Source of the DNA: Lachnospiraceae bacterium
GTDB taxonomy: Bacteria > Bacillota > Clostridia > Lachnospirales > Lachnospiraceae
Direction: 5' to 3'
DNA: 64,000 bases
Assembly (NCBI GenBank): GCA_017622845.1
Contig: JAGAQJ010000016.1
Span: 1 to 64,000 of the forward strand
Shown here: positions 53,292 to 61,849 of the stretch, one piece after another
Position numbering within the stretch: the first letter of the stretch is position 1
Layout of the letters: the number at the start of each line of letters is the position of its first letter
Notes under the pieces: generated by a model
What the model was told of the DNA's origin: nothing
The model's database searches: none
Seen by the model: the letters and a program-made list of their open reading frames with translations, nothing else
Position numbers and translations under genes: made by a program

Positions 53292-54482
53292 TCAATCCGA
53301 AACATAAGTTTGTCCGGAAGCCTTTAATAAAAGAACCGATGCAATCAGCACCACCGGAAATATCGCCCCTGCAAGCATTCCGGCTTTCAGGTTATCCCCG
53401 GCATTCTGCGTTACAATTCCGACTATATAAGGTCCTATCGATCCCCCCATATCCCCAGCCATTGCGAGCAATGCAAACATTGCTGTTCCGCCTAAAGGAA
53501 TCCTGCCTGCTGCGATACTGATAGTGCCCGGCCACATAATTCCTACCGAAAAGCCACATGCAATGCAGCCTGCCAGTCCCAGAACCGGGTTCGTCCCTAA
53601 TGCTGCAAACAGATAACAAAACAGACACAGTACGCCTGAACCTGCCATAAATTTCATCAAATCCACTTTTTCACCATATTTTCCGTAAAACACACGGCTA
53701 ACCCCCATGGAAGCTGCAAACAGACAAGGTCCTATGATATCCCCGAGGCTTTTAGGAAGTCCCAATGCCGACTCGACATAGGCAGAAGCCCACTGTGCCA
53801 TGGATAATTCACTTGCACCGGCACAGAGCATCAGTATAATCGAAATCCAGAACAAGGGAATCTTCAGCAGTTTTCCAATGCTAAGCCCTTCGCCCTCATC
53901 TGTCAGCCGCTCAATCGGACAGGTCATAAAATTATAGATGTTATACAGCGGAATCAAAGCCCACAAGCATGCAAGAATACGCCAGTTTTTTATACCGAAA
54001 AGGGCGAAAAAGACAGTCGAAACGAGGATAACGCCTACAGCTCCCCAGCAGTAAAACGAATGAAGCAGGCTCATCACACTGTCCTTATTTTCAAAGGGAC
54101 AAGCCTCTACGATGGGGCTTACCAGCACTTCAATCAGGCCGCTTCCCACCGCATAGACCATGACACTGACTATAATCCCTGCATATGGATTCGGCAGATA
54201 CTCCGGTAAAAAAGCCAGCCCAATCAGACCGGCTGCCGACATTACTTCAGATACCACAATGCTCTTGCGGTATCCGATTCTGTCAACAAATTTTGCGCAG
54301 AACAAATCGATTAATAACTGTGTAAGGAAAAATGCAGTGGATATTAAAGCAATTTTTCCAAGCGGTATCCGGTAATCTTGATGAAACTTCAAAAACAACA
54401 GCGGTGCAAAGTTTGCTGAGACTGCCTGTGTGATGAATCCGAGATAACATGCTGTAAGGGTCTTTTTATAATTGGTTTTCAT
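53292..54482 (-). CDS. Major facilitator superfamily transporter
   Basis: 396 residues with about twelve membrane spans. TACYLGFITQAVSANFAPLLFL starts the first span, a DRIGYRKS loop lies between spans 2 and 3 (the MFS A-motif), and GFSVGIMWPGTISIAAGRIPLGGTAMFALLAM resembles FucP/sugar-type members. The gene follows the beta-mannosidase across a repeat of 187 bases, so uptake of a mannoside or manno-oligosaccharide product is plausible. ATG 54482 with AAAGGA upstream. No substrate-specific motif is evident. Confidence 0.88.
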   Translation of the reverse strand: MKTNYKKTLTACYLGFITQAVSANFAPLLFLKFHQDYRIPLGKIALISTAFFLTQLLIDLFCAKFVDRIGYRKSIVVSEVMSAAGLIGLAFLPEYLPNPYAGIIVSVMVYAVGSGLIEVLVSPIVEACPFENKDSVMSLLHSFYCWGAVGVILVSTVFFALFGIKNWRILACLWALIPLYNIYNFMTCPIERLTDEGEGLSIGKLLKIPLFWISIILMLCAGASELSMAQWASAYVESALGLPKSLGDIIGPCLFAASMGVSRVFYGKYGEKVDLMKFMAGSGVLCLFCYLFAALGTNPVLGLAGCIACGFSVGIMWPGTISIAAGRIPLGGTAMFALLAMAGDMGGSIGPYIVGIVTQNAGDNLKAGMLAGAIFPVVLIASVLLLKASGQTYVSD

Positions 54483-54572
54483 ATCTGTTTTCCTTTCACG
54501 ATATAGTACAGTCGAATGTACCATGTCTTCTTCATTTTGTACAGCCGAACGTGCCATATCCTCTTAAAATGT

Positions 54573-54759
54573 GTAACAGTTCAGCCATGCAGAAATGATT
54601 GTACAAAATGACCGTGGGAGCTTGCTCACTAAGGGCAAGTTGTACAATCATTTCTATAGGGCAGACGCCCAACATGAAATAAGTTGTCGGAAAGAACAAA
54701 TATTATTGTTAAAAATTTACAATCCGACAACTTATGAATGAGCAAGGCTGAACTGTTAC
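54573..54759. repeat. 187-bp repeat with perfect 14-bp terminal inverted repeats
   Basis: GTAACAGTTCAGCC (54573-54586) and its exact complement GGCTGAACTGTTAC (54746-54759) bound the element. Inside are AGAAATGATTGTACAA/TTGTACAATCATTTCT around a CCGTGGGAGCTTGCTCAC loop, and ATAAGTTGTCGGA/TCCGACAACTTAT. It is the best-bounded member of the family and touches the stop codon of the beta-mannosidase gene. Confidence 0.92.
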
Positions 54760-57221
54760 TAAAATGTATCCGCAACCGTCGTCAGCGTTAGCCGGCCTTG
54801 CAAGTCCTGAGCATTTTGAATCTCTCCTCTTATCATATCCCTCTTATCCAGTCGGATTGTGACAGGCTTCTCATTGGAAATCGTAACATAATTGTCACTG
54901 AAAATAACGTCTGCATCTGCAAAATCCAGCTCCACAAACGGTGCAAATGCATCACATTGCAGGATAATCGCAAAGCAGTCGTCCAATTCGCTGACACTCA
55001 CTGCAAAGTGCGGCTTAGGAAGTCGTGTGTGCTTATACGGAAGCACTGTTTCCGAATCCGTTAGTATCGTACCGTCTTTTAAAATAACCTCTGCCTCTAT
55101 AAACAGGTTATCCTGCTTCAAAACATCCGTGTCCAGCACGCCGGAAACCAGCTTTTTTGTCCCAAGCGCATCAACGGTTCCGCTGACCTTCCATTCCTTC
55201 ACGATATGGAAATTCATATCGCGCACGCGAAGAAAAGCCTCTCCTCCCTGCACATCAAATGTCTCATTGGCAAGCCAGACGCTCACGTCGTCCTGTGTTC
55301 TCTGCAGGCTTACGGCAACAGGCGCATAAAACCTTGCTGCCATATAATGAAGCGCTTTCCAGCGTCCGTAATAGTCAATGCCTGACCATGATGCCACCGG
55401 CCAGTTGTCATTAAGCTGCCAGTACAAAGACCCCATGCAGCGCCCCCTGTTTCTTCTCCAGTGGTCGACTCCGCTCTTGATTGCCATTCCCTGCAGAATC
55501 TGCGTCACGTACAACAGGCTCTTGAAATCCTTCGGGTACTTGAAGTTTTCGGAGAGATAATACAGCATCTTTCCGTTTGCGGAAGCATTTTTCTGATGAC
55601 TCTCCATAACCTTTGAAAAAATGTTTCTGTCTCCTTCCCCGGTAAAGGTCTGAATCGTTTTCAGACTTGGAAAGGACTGGAATCCGAATTCTGAACAAAA
55701 GCGGAAATAATAGTTCTGATAATCGCTAAACGGCTTCTGCCCATGCCAAACGTCCCAGTAGTGCACATCACCACGCATGTCGGAATCCGGCTCATCAAAG
55801 CATCCGCCCGAAGACGGCGAAGAAGGCCAATAAAACGTTACATCGTCAGCCTCTTTCAACGCTTTTGGTAAAATATCCTCAAATAACTTAATATAATCTG
55901 CACGCAGGTACATGGATTCCTTCTGAAAATCTCCCCAGTGATGCCATGCGGACTCAATTTCGTTGTTTCCGCACCAGAGTCCGAGTGATGCGTGATGACG
56001 GATACGGCGCACATTGTCGAGCGTCTCCTGTCTGACGTTCTTAGCAAACTCCTCTGTCACGTCATACACATTGCATGCGTACATCAAGTCCTGCCATACA
56101 ATCAGGCCATATTCGTCACATAAGTCATAAAAATCGTCTGACGGATAATAACCTCCTCCCCATACACGCACACAGTTAAAATGTGCGCGCACGCAGCTCT
56201 CCAGTAAATAAGCAATCCGTTCTTTTGTAATCCACGGATAAACAGCGTCCTCTGGTATATAATTGGCGCCTTTTGCAAAAATTTTAACTCCATTTACAAT
56301 CAATGCAAATTCGTTTCCCCACTCGTCTGCTTCCTGACTGACAGTCAAAGTCCGAAGTCCGATTGTTTTTTGTACAGTCTGTCCATTTGGAAGAGAAACG
56401 GTAAGCTGATATAAAGGCTGGCTGCCATAACCATTTGGCCACCAAAGCTTTGGATGTTCTACAAGTATTTCTGCTTTATAAACATGATCTGATACCTGCT
56501 CTGCCATCACACAAACCAGGCTTTCACCGTCCTTTTCCGCCAAAGCTGCCTGAACCGTTTCGGCAGTCTTTTCCGATAATGTTATTTCGGCGCACACGCG
56601 GACGCCGCCATTGTGCTCATGGCACTGTCTGATTCTTACGTCCTCAATCCTTGCAAGGCTGCTGCCCTCAATATAAATGTCACGCCAGATTCCGGCATCT
56701 ACAAGCTGCGGACCCCAGTCCCACCCAAACATCGAATGTGCCTTGCGAATCAGCTGGTTTCCCTTCATTGCTCCGCATGGCACATATTGAATGACCTTAT
56801 TTTTCTGATACGGATAGTTCTCTATAAAACGCAGAACAGACTCAAATACAATGCGAATCTCATTTTGTCCTGCATGAACATAATCCTTTATGTCAAGTAT
56901 ATACGTGCGGTGCATATTATTGACAGACGCCAGCTCCCTTCCGTTCAATTCAATCCTCGCCAGCGTATCCAAGCCCTCACAGACCAGCATCAGCCTGTCT
57001 TCCTCAAGCAGTGCTTCGCTAAGTTCAAAGCATCGTACAAATATGTAATCCTTCCAAAACAGCTCACGGACTGCATATTCATTTTCCCTGTCATAAGGGT
57101 GTTCTATTTTTCCGGCGGCATAAAGCCCCGATATCACGGAACCGGGAACTGTTATCCCGCATAAATTTTCTCCTTCTTCATTTCTTAATTCCCATTGACC
57201 GTTTAAATTTAATTTTATCAT
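54759..57221 (-). CDS. Beta-mannosidase, glycoside hydrolase family 2
   Basis: 820 residues. Typical GH2 order: jelly-roll domain (LNGQWELRNEEGENLCGITVPGSV), Ig-like domain, TIM barrel, C-terminal beta domains. Catalytic residues lie in LWCGNNEIESAWHHWGD (acid/base E of GNNE) and FRFCSEFGFQSFPSL (nucleophile E). The VRVWGGGYYPSDDFYDLCDEYGLIVWQDLMYAC stretch is the beta-mannosidase hallmark. No signal peptide, so it acts in the cytoplasm on imported mannosides. ATG 57221 with AAAGGCGG; promoter at 57268-57295. Confidence 0.95.
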   Translation of the reverse strand: MIKLNLNGQWELRNEEGENLCGITVPGSVISGLYAAGKIEHPYDRENEYAVRELFWKDYIFVRCFELSEALLEEDRLMLVCEGLDTLARIELNGRELASVNNMHRTYILDIKDYVHAGQNEIRIVFESVLRFIENYPYQKNKVIQYVPCGAMKGNQLIRKAHSMFGWDWGPQLVDAGIWRDIYIEGSSLARIEDVRIRQCHEHNGGVRVCAEITLSEKTAETVQAALAEKDGESLVCVMAEQVSDHVYKAEILVEHPKLWWPNGYGSQPLYQLTVSLPNGQTVQKTIGLRTLTVSQEADEWGNEFALIVNGVKIFAKGANYIPEDAVYPWITKERIAYLLESCVRAHFNCVRVWGGGYYPSDDFYDLCDEYGLIVWQDLMYACNVYDVTEEFAKNVRQETLDNVRRIRHHASLGLWCGNNEIESAWHHWGDFQKESMYLRADYIKLFEDILPKALKEADDVTFYWPSSPSSGGCFDEPDSDMRGDVHYWDVWHGQKPFSDYQNYYFRFCSEFGFQSFPSLKTIQTFTGEGDRNIFSKVMESHQKNASANGKMLYYLSENFKYPKDFKSLLYVTQILQGMAIKSGVDHWRRNRGRCMGSLYWQLNDNWPVASWSGIDYYGRWKALHYMAARFYAPVAVSLQRTQDDVSVWLANETFDVQGGEAFLRVRDMNFHIVKEWKVSGTVDALGTKKLVSGVLDTDVLKQDNLFIEAEVILKDGTILTDSETVLPYKHTRLPKPHFAVSVSELDDCFAIILQCDAFAPFVELDFADADVIFSDNYVTISNEKPVTIRLDKRDMIRGEIQNAQDLQGRLTLTTVADTF

Positions 57222-57267
57222 AAGCCGCCGCCTTTCCATTGACAGAAATACATTTTCTTTCTCATAG

Positions 57268-57295
57268 AATATACCATGCTATCTGTTTCCGTCAA
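57268..57295 (-). promoter_or_regulatory. Sigma-A promoter of the beta-mannosidase gene
   Basis: Minus strand TTGACG (57290-57295), 16-base spacer, TATATT (57268-57273). It lies right after the ctpA terminator. The leader is about 40 bases. Confidence 0.75.
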
Positions 57296-57300
57296 TCCGT

Positions 57301-57342
57301 AAATAAAAACGCTAAAGTAAACCTTCCCATTTACTTTAGCGT
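57301..57342 (-). terminator. Intrinsic terminator after ctpA
   Basis: ACGCTAAAGTAAA (57309-57321) pairs perfectly with TTTACTTTAGCGT (57330-57342); 8-base loop. The minus strand continues TTTTTATTT. Confidence 0.92.
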
Positions 57343-57360
57343 AATGCTTGAAATAAACTG

Positions 57361-58704
57361 CTAATGCATCATTCCAGCAAGCACTTCCTTAGCCTTTTCA
57401 AGCTGATTGTCGGTACCCTGCTGGTAAAGTTCTGCATCAAAAGCAACTTCCACGTCAGGATTAATGCCGATTTTGTGGATATTATTGCCGTTGGGCGTGA
57501 AATAGCTGCTTACGGTAAGCTTGATGGCAGAGCCGTCGGACAGGTTGATGACCTTCTGGACGATTCCCTTTCCATAAGTAGTCGTTCCTACGAGCTTTCC
57601 GATACCATAATCCTTCACTGCTCCTGCAAGAATCTCCGATGCGCTCGCACTGTAGCCGTTTGTCAGTACCACGAGCGGCACCTGAATCTCATTATCGCCA
57701 TTGCAGGTATACTCCTCGCGTTTTCCGTACTTATCCTCCGTATATACGATTAATCCTTTCGGAAGAATCATGCGGGCGATATCGCACACTGTTGAGAGGT
57801 TTCCGCCCGGATTGCTGCGCAGGTCAATGATAAGCCCTTTCATTCCTTCTGCCTTTGCGCGCTGGTAAGCCTCCTCAAACTGCCCTGATGTTACGAGATC
57901 AAATTCCGTAATCTGAATATAGGCGATGCCGTCGTCATACATCTCATATTCGACCGTCGGACTTTCTATCTTTCTGCGCTCCACAGAGATATCAATCGGC
58001 TCGGAAACGCCTTCCCTTATCACGGTAATCACCACAGAAGTTCCTTCCTCGCCCTTAATCTTGCTCACCACATATGTGCTGTCTTTGCCCTGCATATCTT
58101 CGCCGTTAATCTGATAGATATAATCTCCCTGCATCAGATCGCTTTCCTCGGCAGGCGTATTCCTGATAATCTTGCTGATCTGTACGTACCCTGTATTCAG
58201 GTCCTGACTGATATAAGCGCCGATGCCATAGTAAATTCCCTCTGTCTGTTCCTGAAGCGCTATCAGTTCTTCACTTGTATAGTAGACACTGTAGGGATCG
58301 TCCAGGGCATCCAACAGCCCCCGGTACAGTCCATCCTCAAGCGTCTTTTCGTCCACATCCTGCCAGAAGTACTCTGCGATTGTATCCTCCAGTATTTCGA
58401 GTTTTTTCTCCGTACCATTATTGATGATACTTTCTGCCTGCAGACTTTCCGAATTTTCATTCCGGCTGTTCCTCCAAAAGCTGATTATGCTTTCCGAATG
58501 CTCCCCCGAACCGGAAGCTGTATTGACAGCGCGGTAAAAGTTCACAGTGCTGACTGTCAGAAAAATAACTGCAAACGCCGCCAAAGCTCCTGTTATCATG
58601 CCAAGCACATAATATTTTGTACTTCCGTTACCATGATTCCCTTTGTTTCCTGACTGATTATTCTCTAAATGACTGCCGTCTGAATACTGATTCTGCATTT
58701 CCAT
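57361..58704 (-). CDS. ctpA: S41 family C-terminal processing peptidase
   Basis: 447 residues. One N-terminal span (GMITGALAAFAVIFLTVSTV), then a PDZ domain (GIGAYISQDLNTGYVQISKI to GDYIYQINGEDM), then the peptidase core with DLRSNPGGNLSTV, the catalytic serine in NGYSASASEILAGAVKDYG and lysine in TTYGKGIVQ. It cleaves proteins outside the membrane; family members process cell-wall hydrolases and signalling proteins. The position after the M23 peptidase (12-base gap) suggests a role in controlling wall hydrolysis. Confidence 0.95.
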   Translation of the reverse strand: MEMQNQYSDGSHLENNQSGNKGNHGNGSTKYYVLGMITGALAAFAVIFLTVSTVNFYRAVNTASGSGEHSESIISFWRNSRNENSESLQAESIINNGTEKKLEILEDTIAEYFWQDVDEKTLEDGLYRGLLDALDDPYSVYYTSEELIALQEQTEGIYYGIGAYISQDLNTGYVQISKIIRNTPAEESDLMQGDYIYQINGEDMQGKDSTYVVSKIKGEEGTSVVITVIREGVSEPIDISVERRKIESPTVEYEMYDDGIAYIQITEFDLVTSGQFEEAYQRAKAEGMKGLIIDLRSNPGGNLSTVCDIARMILPKGLIVYTEDKYGKREEYTCNGDNEIQVPLVVLTNGYSASASEILAGAVKDYGIGKLVGTTTYGKGIVQKVINLSDGSAIKLTVSSYFTPNGNNIHKIGINPDVEVAFDAELYQQGTDNQLEKAKEVLAGMMH

Positions 58705-58716
58705 GCCTTTCTATTA

Positions 58717-59970
58717 TTATTTAAGATAATTCCAAGGATTTACATAGCTTCCGTTGAGCCTTACGCTGAAGTGAAGATGGTTGCCAGTAGACCTTCCTGT
58801 CGTACCTACCGCTGCAATTTTCTGTCCCTTGACAACCTCCGCTCCCTTCGATACATACAGTGCCGATGCATGCATATATATTGTATAGAGATTGTCACCG
58901 TGGTCTATCATAACATAATTTCCCATTGTGGAACTGTAAGCTGCCGCTACAACCGTACCGTTGTATGCCGCAAGAATCGGAGAACCGCCCGGAGCTGCCA
59001 TGTCAACTCCGTTATGGAACTGCTGCACGTTGAGAGTCGGGTGGATACGGTAGCCATAGTCATCGGAAATGCGCGTATAAGACGGAGCCGGCCATGCAAA
59101 CATGCCGCCGTCGTAGGTCTTCTTCGTTCCATTTGCCTGTTCAAGCTGCTGCTGCAGTGTTTTTGCCGCATTTTCCAGCTCCTTAATCTCCGCATTCTGC
59201 GCTGCAATCTCTGCCTCGTATTCCTTGACAAGCTGCTCGCGGTTGTTGATATCCGCCTCGTATGCTGTAATCTCTGCTTCCTTCTGTGCAATCAGGCTTT
59301 CCAACGATGCCTGCTCTGTCTCAACGTCCTTTTTTGCCTCCTCCAGAAGCTCCTGCTCTGTCTCAAGCTGTGCCTTGCACACCTCCACATACTCTCTTGT
59401 AGCCTGAAACTCCTCCAGAATGCGTTTATCGGACGCAGAAAGCCGCTCCACATAGTCAGCGCGGTTGAGCATGTCGCCAAAGGAGCGGGCGTTGAGCACT
59501 GCTTCCAGATAAAAATTATCTCCGCGCTCATACATGCTCTTGATTCTCACCTTCATCGCCTCATACTGGGCTTCCTCCTTTGCCAGTGCCGCGTCAAGCT
59601 CTGCCTTGGTCTGCGTAATCTCTGTCTCCTTATCGGAAATCATCGCCGTAAGCTCCGTAATTCTGTCCTGAATCACGGATAAATTGGTATCCAGCTCACT
59701 CACATATGCTGCGAGATCACTTTTGGATTTTTCCAAATCCTTAATGACTGTCTGTACATCGGTAAGCCCTGACTGCAGCTTCTTCTTCAGGTCTTCTGCC
59801 TCCTTAATCTCCTGCTGCTTTTGCTCAATGCTGTTCTTTAAATCGGACACATTGTCCGCCTTGCTGACAAAAGGGCATGCCCCCGCAAACACGGCAGTCA
59901 CAAGCAGTGTGACTGCCATAAGCAGTGCCGCCCTTTTTGCAGTTTTTTTATGATAACGCTGATATTGCAT
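58717..59970 (-). CDS. M23 family peptidase with N-terminal coiled coil (EnvC/PcsB-like)
   Basis: 417 residues. Signal peptide (RAALLMAVTLLVTAVFAGACPF), then about 230 residues of coiled coil rich in Glu, Lys and Gln, then a LytM domain: QFHNGVDMAAPGGSPI (H-x3-D), MIDHGDNLYTIYMHAS and GNHLHFSVR (HxH), so all zinc ligands are present. Together with the FtsEX genes immediately upstream it fits the FtsEX-activated hydrolase role (CwlO, PcsB, EnvC). ATG 59970 is chosen with AAAGG ten bases before; the extra N-terminal reading lacks a ribosome site. Confidence 0.92.
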   Translation of the reverse strand: MQYQRYHKKTAKRAALLMAVTLLVTAVFAGACPFVSKADNVSDLKNSIEQKQQEIKEAEDLKKKLQSGLTDVQTVIKDLEKSKSDLAAYVSELDTNLSVIQDRITELTAMISDKETEITQTKAELDAALAKEEAQYEAMKVRIKSMYERGDNFYLEAVLNARSFGDMLNRADYVERLSASDKRILEEFQATREYVEVCKAQLETEQELLEEAKKDVETEQASLESLIAQKEAEITAYEADINNREQLVKEYEAEIAAQNAEIKELENAAKTLQQQLEQANGTKKTYDGGMFAWPAPSYTRISDDYGYRIHPTLNVQQFHNGVDMAAPGGSPILAAYNGTVVAAAYSSTMGNYVMIDHGDNLYTIYMHASALYVSKGAEVVKGQKIAAVGTTGRSTGNHLHFSVRLNGSYVNPWNYLK

Positions 59971-60034
59971 AAACTTCTGCCTTTCCAAGTAGACCAAATG
60001 AAAATTCAACTCACAAATAATGTAACCCTGAGCG

Positions 60035-60931
60035 CTACACGCTGAGATGCTTCCTTACCGTCGTAAAGCTTCCGATAAAGCCAATGCCTACGCCAAGTCC
60101 GATACATACCGGGCATAGGGTCTTAAAGACTTCCTGCACGGGCATAAACGCCAAAAGCTGTGACAAAAACGGAAATCTGCCCACCACATACATCATTGCC
60201 TCATTGTATATGAAATATACTGCCGCCAACGGAATCAGCGAGCCGATCAATCCTATTATGATACCTTCTATCACAAACGGCGCCCTTGTAAAAAAGTCTG
60301 TCGCGCCGATATATTTCATAATCTGTATCTCCTCTTTCCTGACAGAGATGCCGATTGTAACCGTATTACTGATCAGGAATATGGAAACCAGGAACAGGAT
60401 AACGATAATGCCCACGGAGACATAACTGATAATCGCATTGACGCCGGTAAGCGCCTGCGCCGTAAGCGCGGACTGGTTTACTTTTCTGATTCCCTCAACG
60501 GACTCAAGGTAGGAAACAAGCGCGGACTGCATGGAAACATCGCTTAAATAGATATTGAAATGTGCACAGTCCTCAAGCGGATTTTCCGTAAAAATACTGA
60601 TATCGCCGAAATTATTTTCTTCTGCAAACTGTTCCCATGTCTCTTCTGCCGTCACATATTCCAGATTGCTTACTTCTGTCCTTCTGGATATCAGACCCTC
60701 AATCTCCAGACGCCGCTCCTCGCTTAAATCAGCCTCCAGAAGCGCACTGATGCAGACCTTCTGTTCGGCATCCTTTACCATATGCTGAAAGTTTGTGAGA
60801 ATGGAATAAAATAGCCCAAACAGAAACAAACATGCAGAAATCGTTGCCACAGATGCCAGCGTAAACCATTTATTCTTAAATATATTCCGAATCCCCTGCC
60901 ATATGCAGTAGAATAATGTATTAATCCTCAT
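60035..60931 (-). CDS. ftsX: Cell division ABC transporter permease FtsX
   Basis: 298 residues with four membrane spans: one near residues 22-44, three in the C-terminal 130 residues. The start RINTLFYCIWQGIRNIFKNKW is the FtsX N-terminus, and NTVTIGISVRKEEIQIMKYIGATDFFTRAPFVIEGI is the family core. Its extracellular loop contacts the wall hydrolase. ATG 60931 overlaps ftsE by 11 bases, with AAAGGTGG before it. Confidence 0.95.
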   Translation of the reverse strand: MRINTLFYCIWQGIRNIFKNKWFTLASVATISACLFLFGLFYSILTNFQHMVKDAEQKVCISALLEADLSEERRLEIEGLISRRTEVSNLEYVTAEETWEQFAEENNFGDISIFTENPLEDCAHFNIYLSDVSMQSALVSYLESVEGIRKVNQSALTAQALTGVNAIISYVSVGIIVILFLVSIFLISNTVTIGISVRKEEIQIMKYIGATDFFTRAPFVIEGIIIGLIGSLIPLAAVYFIYNEAMMYVVGRFPFLSQLLAFMPVQEVFKTLCPVCIGLGVGIGFIGSFTTVRKHLSV

Positions 60932-61658
60932 CGATGTAGCCACCTTTTTCCTCATCACTGACAATGATGCCTTTCTTCATTGTAATAACGCGCTTCTGCA
61001 TGGCATTAACAATCTCGCGGTTGTGCGTGACAACCAGAACCGTGGTTCCATCATTATTGACTTTTTCCAAAAGATTCATAATCTCCCATGAGTTCTTGGG
61101 ATCAAGGTTTCCTGTCGGCTCATCTGCAAGCAGTATCTGCGGCTTGTTCACAAGCGCCCTTGCAAGCGCCACCCTCTGCTGCTCACCGCCGGAAAGCTGC
61201 TTGGGTCTTGCTTTATACTTGCCTGCGAGTCCCACTGTCGACAATATCGACGGAACATTTCTTCTGATTTCCCTGCCCGGCATCTGAATAATACGCTGCG
61301 CAAAAGCAACGTTCTCATACACATTTCTATCCTTTAAAAGCCGAAAATCCTGGAATACGACTCCAAGGCTTCTGCGGAATTTCGGTATTTTGCGTCTCTT
61401 CAGCCGCACTACATCCGTGCCGTTTACGATGATTTTTCCTGACGTAGGCAGAAGCTCCCTGAGCAGAAGCTTAATCATCGTTGACTTGCCCGAACCGCTG
61501 TCTCCTACGATAAATACAAACTCACCTTTATTAATATGCAGGCTCACATCATTTAATGCGGGAACGCCCACTGTATATGCCTTACTTACGTGCTCCATCA
61601 CGATAGCTGCATCGCCTGCGGTGCTGCCTGCGCGTCTTCTTGCTGCTGTACTTTTCAA
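60921..61658 (-). CDS. ftsE: Cell division ATP-binding protein FtsE
   Basis: 245 residues. Walker A GDSGSGKSTMIKLLL, signature LSGGEQQRVALARALVNKP, Walker B ILLADEPTGNLDP and the FtsE-typical RSLGVVFQDFRLLKDRNVYENVAF. It couples ATP hydrolysis to FtsX and the cell-wall hydrolase. The start is a TTG (61658) with GGGGTG seven bases before; ATG 61598 has no ribosome site, so a 20-residue basic N-terminal extension is likely real. Confidence 0.95.
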   Translation of the reverse strand: MKSTAARRRAGSTAGDAAIVMEHVSKAYTVGVPALNDVSLHINKGEFVFIVGDSGSGKSTMIKLLLRELLPTSGKIIVNGTDVVRLKRRKIPKFRRSLGVVFQDFRLLKDRNVYENVAFAQRIIQMPGREIRRNVPSILSTVGLAGKYKARPKQLSGGEQQRVALARALVNKPQILLADEPTGNLDPKNSWEIMNLLEKVNNDGTTVLVVTHNREIVNAMQKRVITMKKGIIVSDEEKGGYIDED

Positions 61659-61788
61659 AATTTCACCCCTATATCAATTATGGATTCGTCGTTGTCTGTT
61701 GCTCACTATATCAGGTTCAACCCTGTGTACATTATAAAGGCAATAGTTCCGATTTGCAAGCACACCATTCATTTTTCCATTATTAGTA

Positions 61789-61818
61789 ATAACAGTTCAG
61801 CCTTCAGCTTCCTGTTAC
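61789..61818. repeat. Mini-hairpin form of the border repeat
   Basis: GTAACAGTTCAGCC-like (here AATAACAGTTCAGCC) followed by TTCAGCTTCCTGTTAC. Same architecture as 15451-15480. It lies between the regulator gene stop and ftsE. Confidence 0.75.
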
Positions 61819-61849
61819 GGAACCCAGGGCATGTAATACTGTATATGCT

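Noticed and set aside
58771-59682. 303-residue plus-strand reading frame opposite the M23 peptidase gene
   Set aside because: It is antisense to a clear coiled-coil and LytM gene; Cys- and Leu-rich composition with no domain shows it is a codon-pattern shadow.
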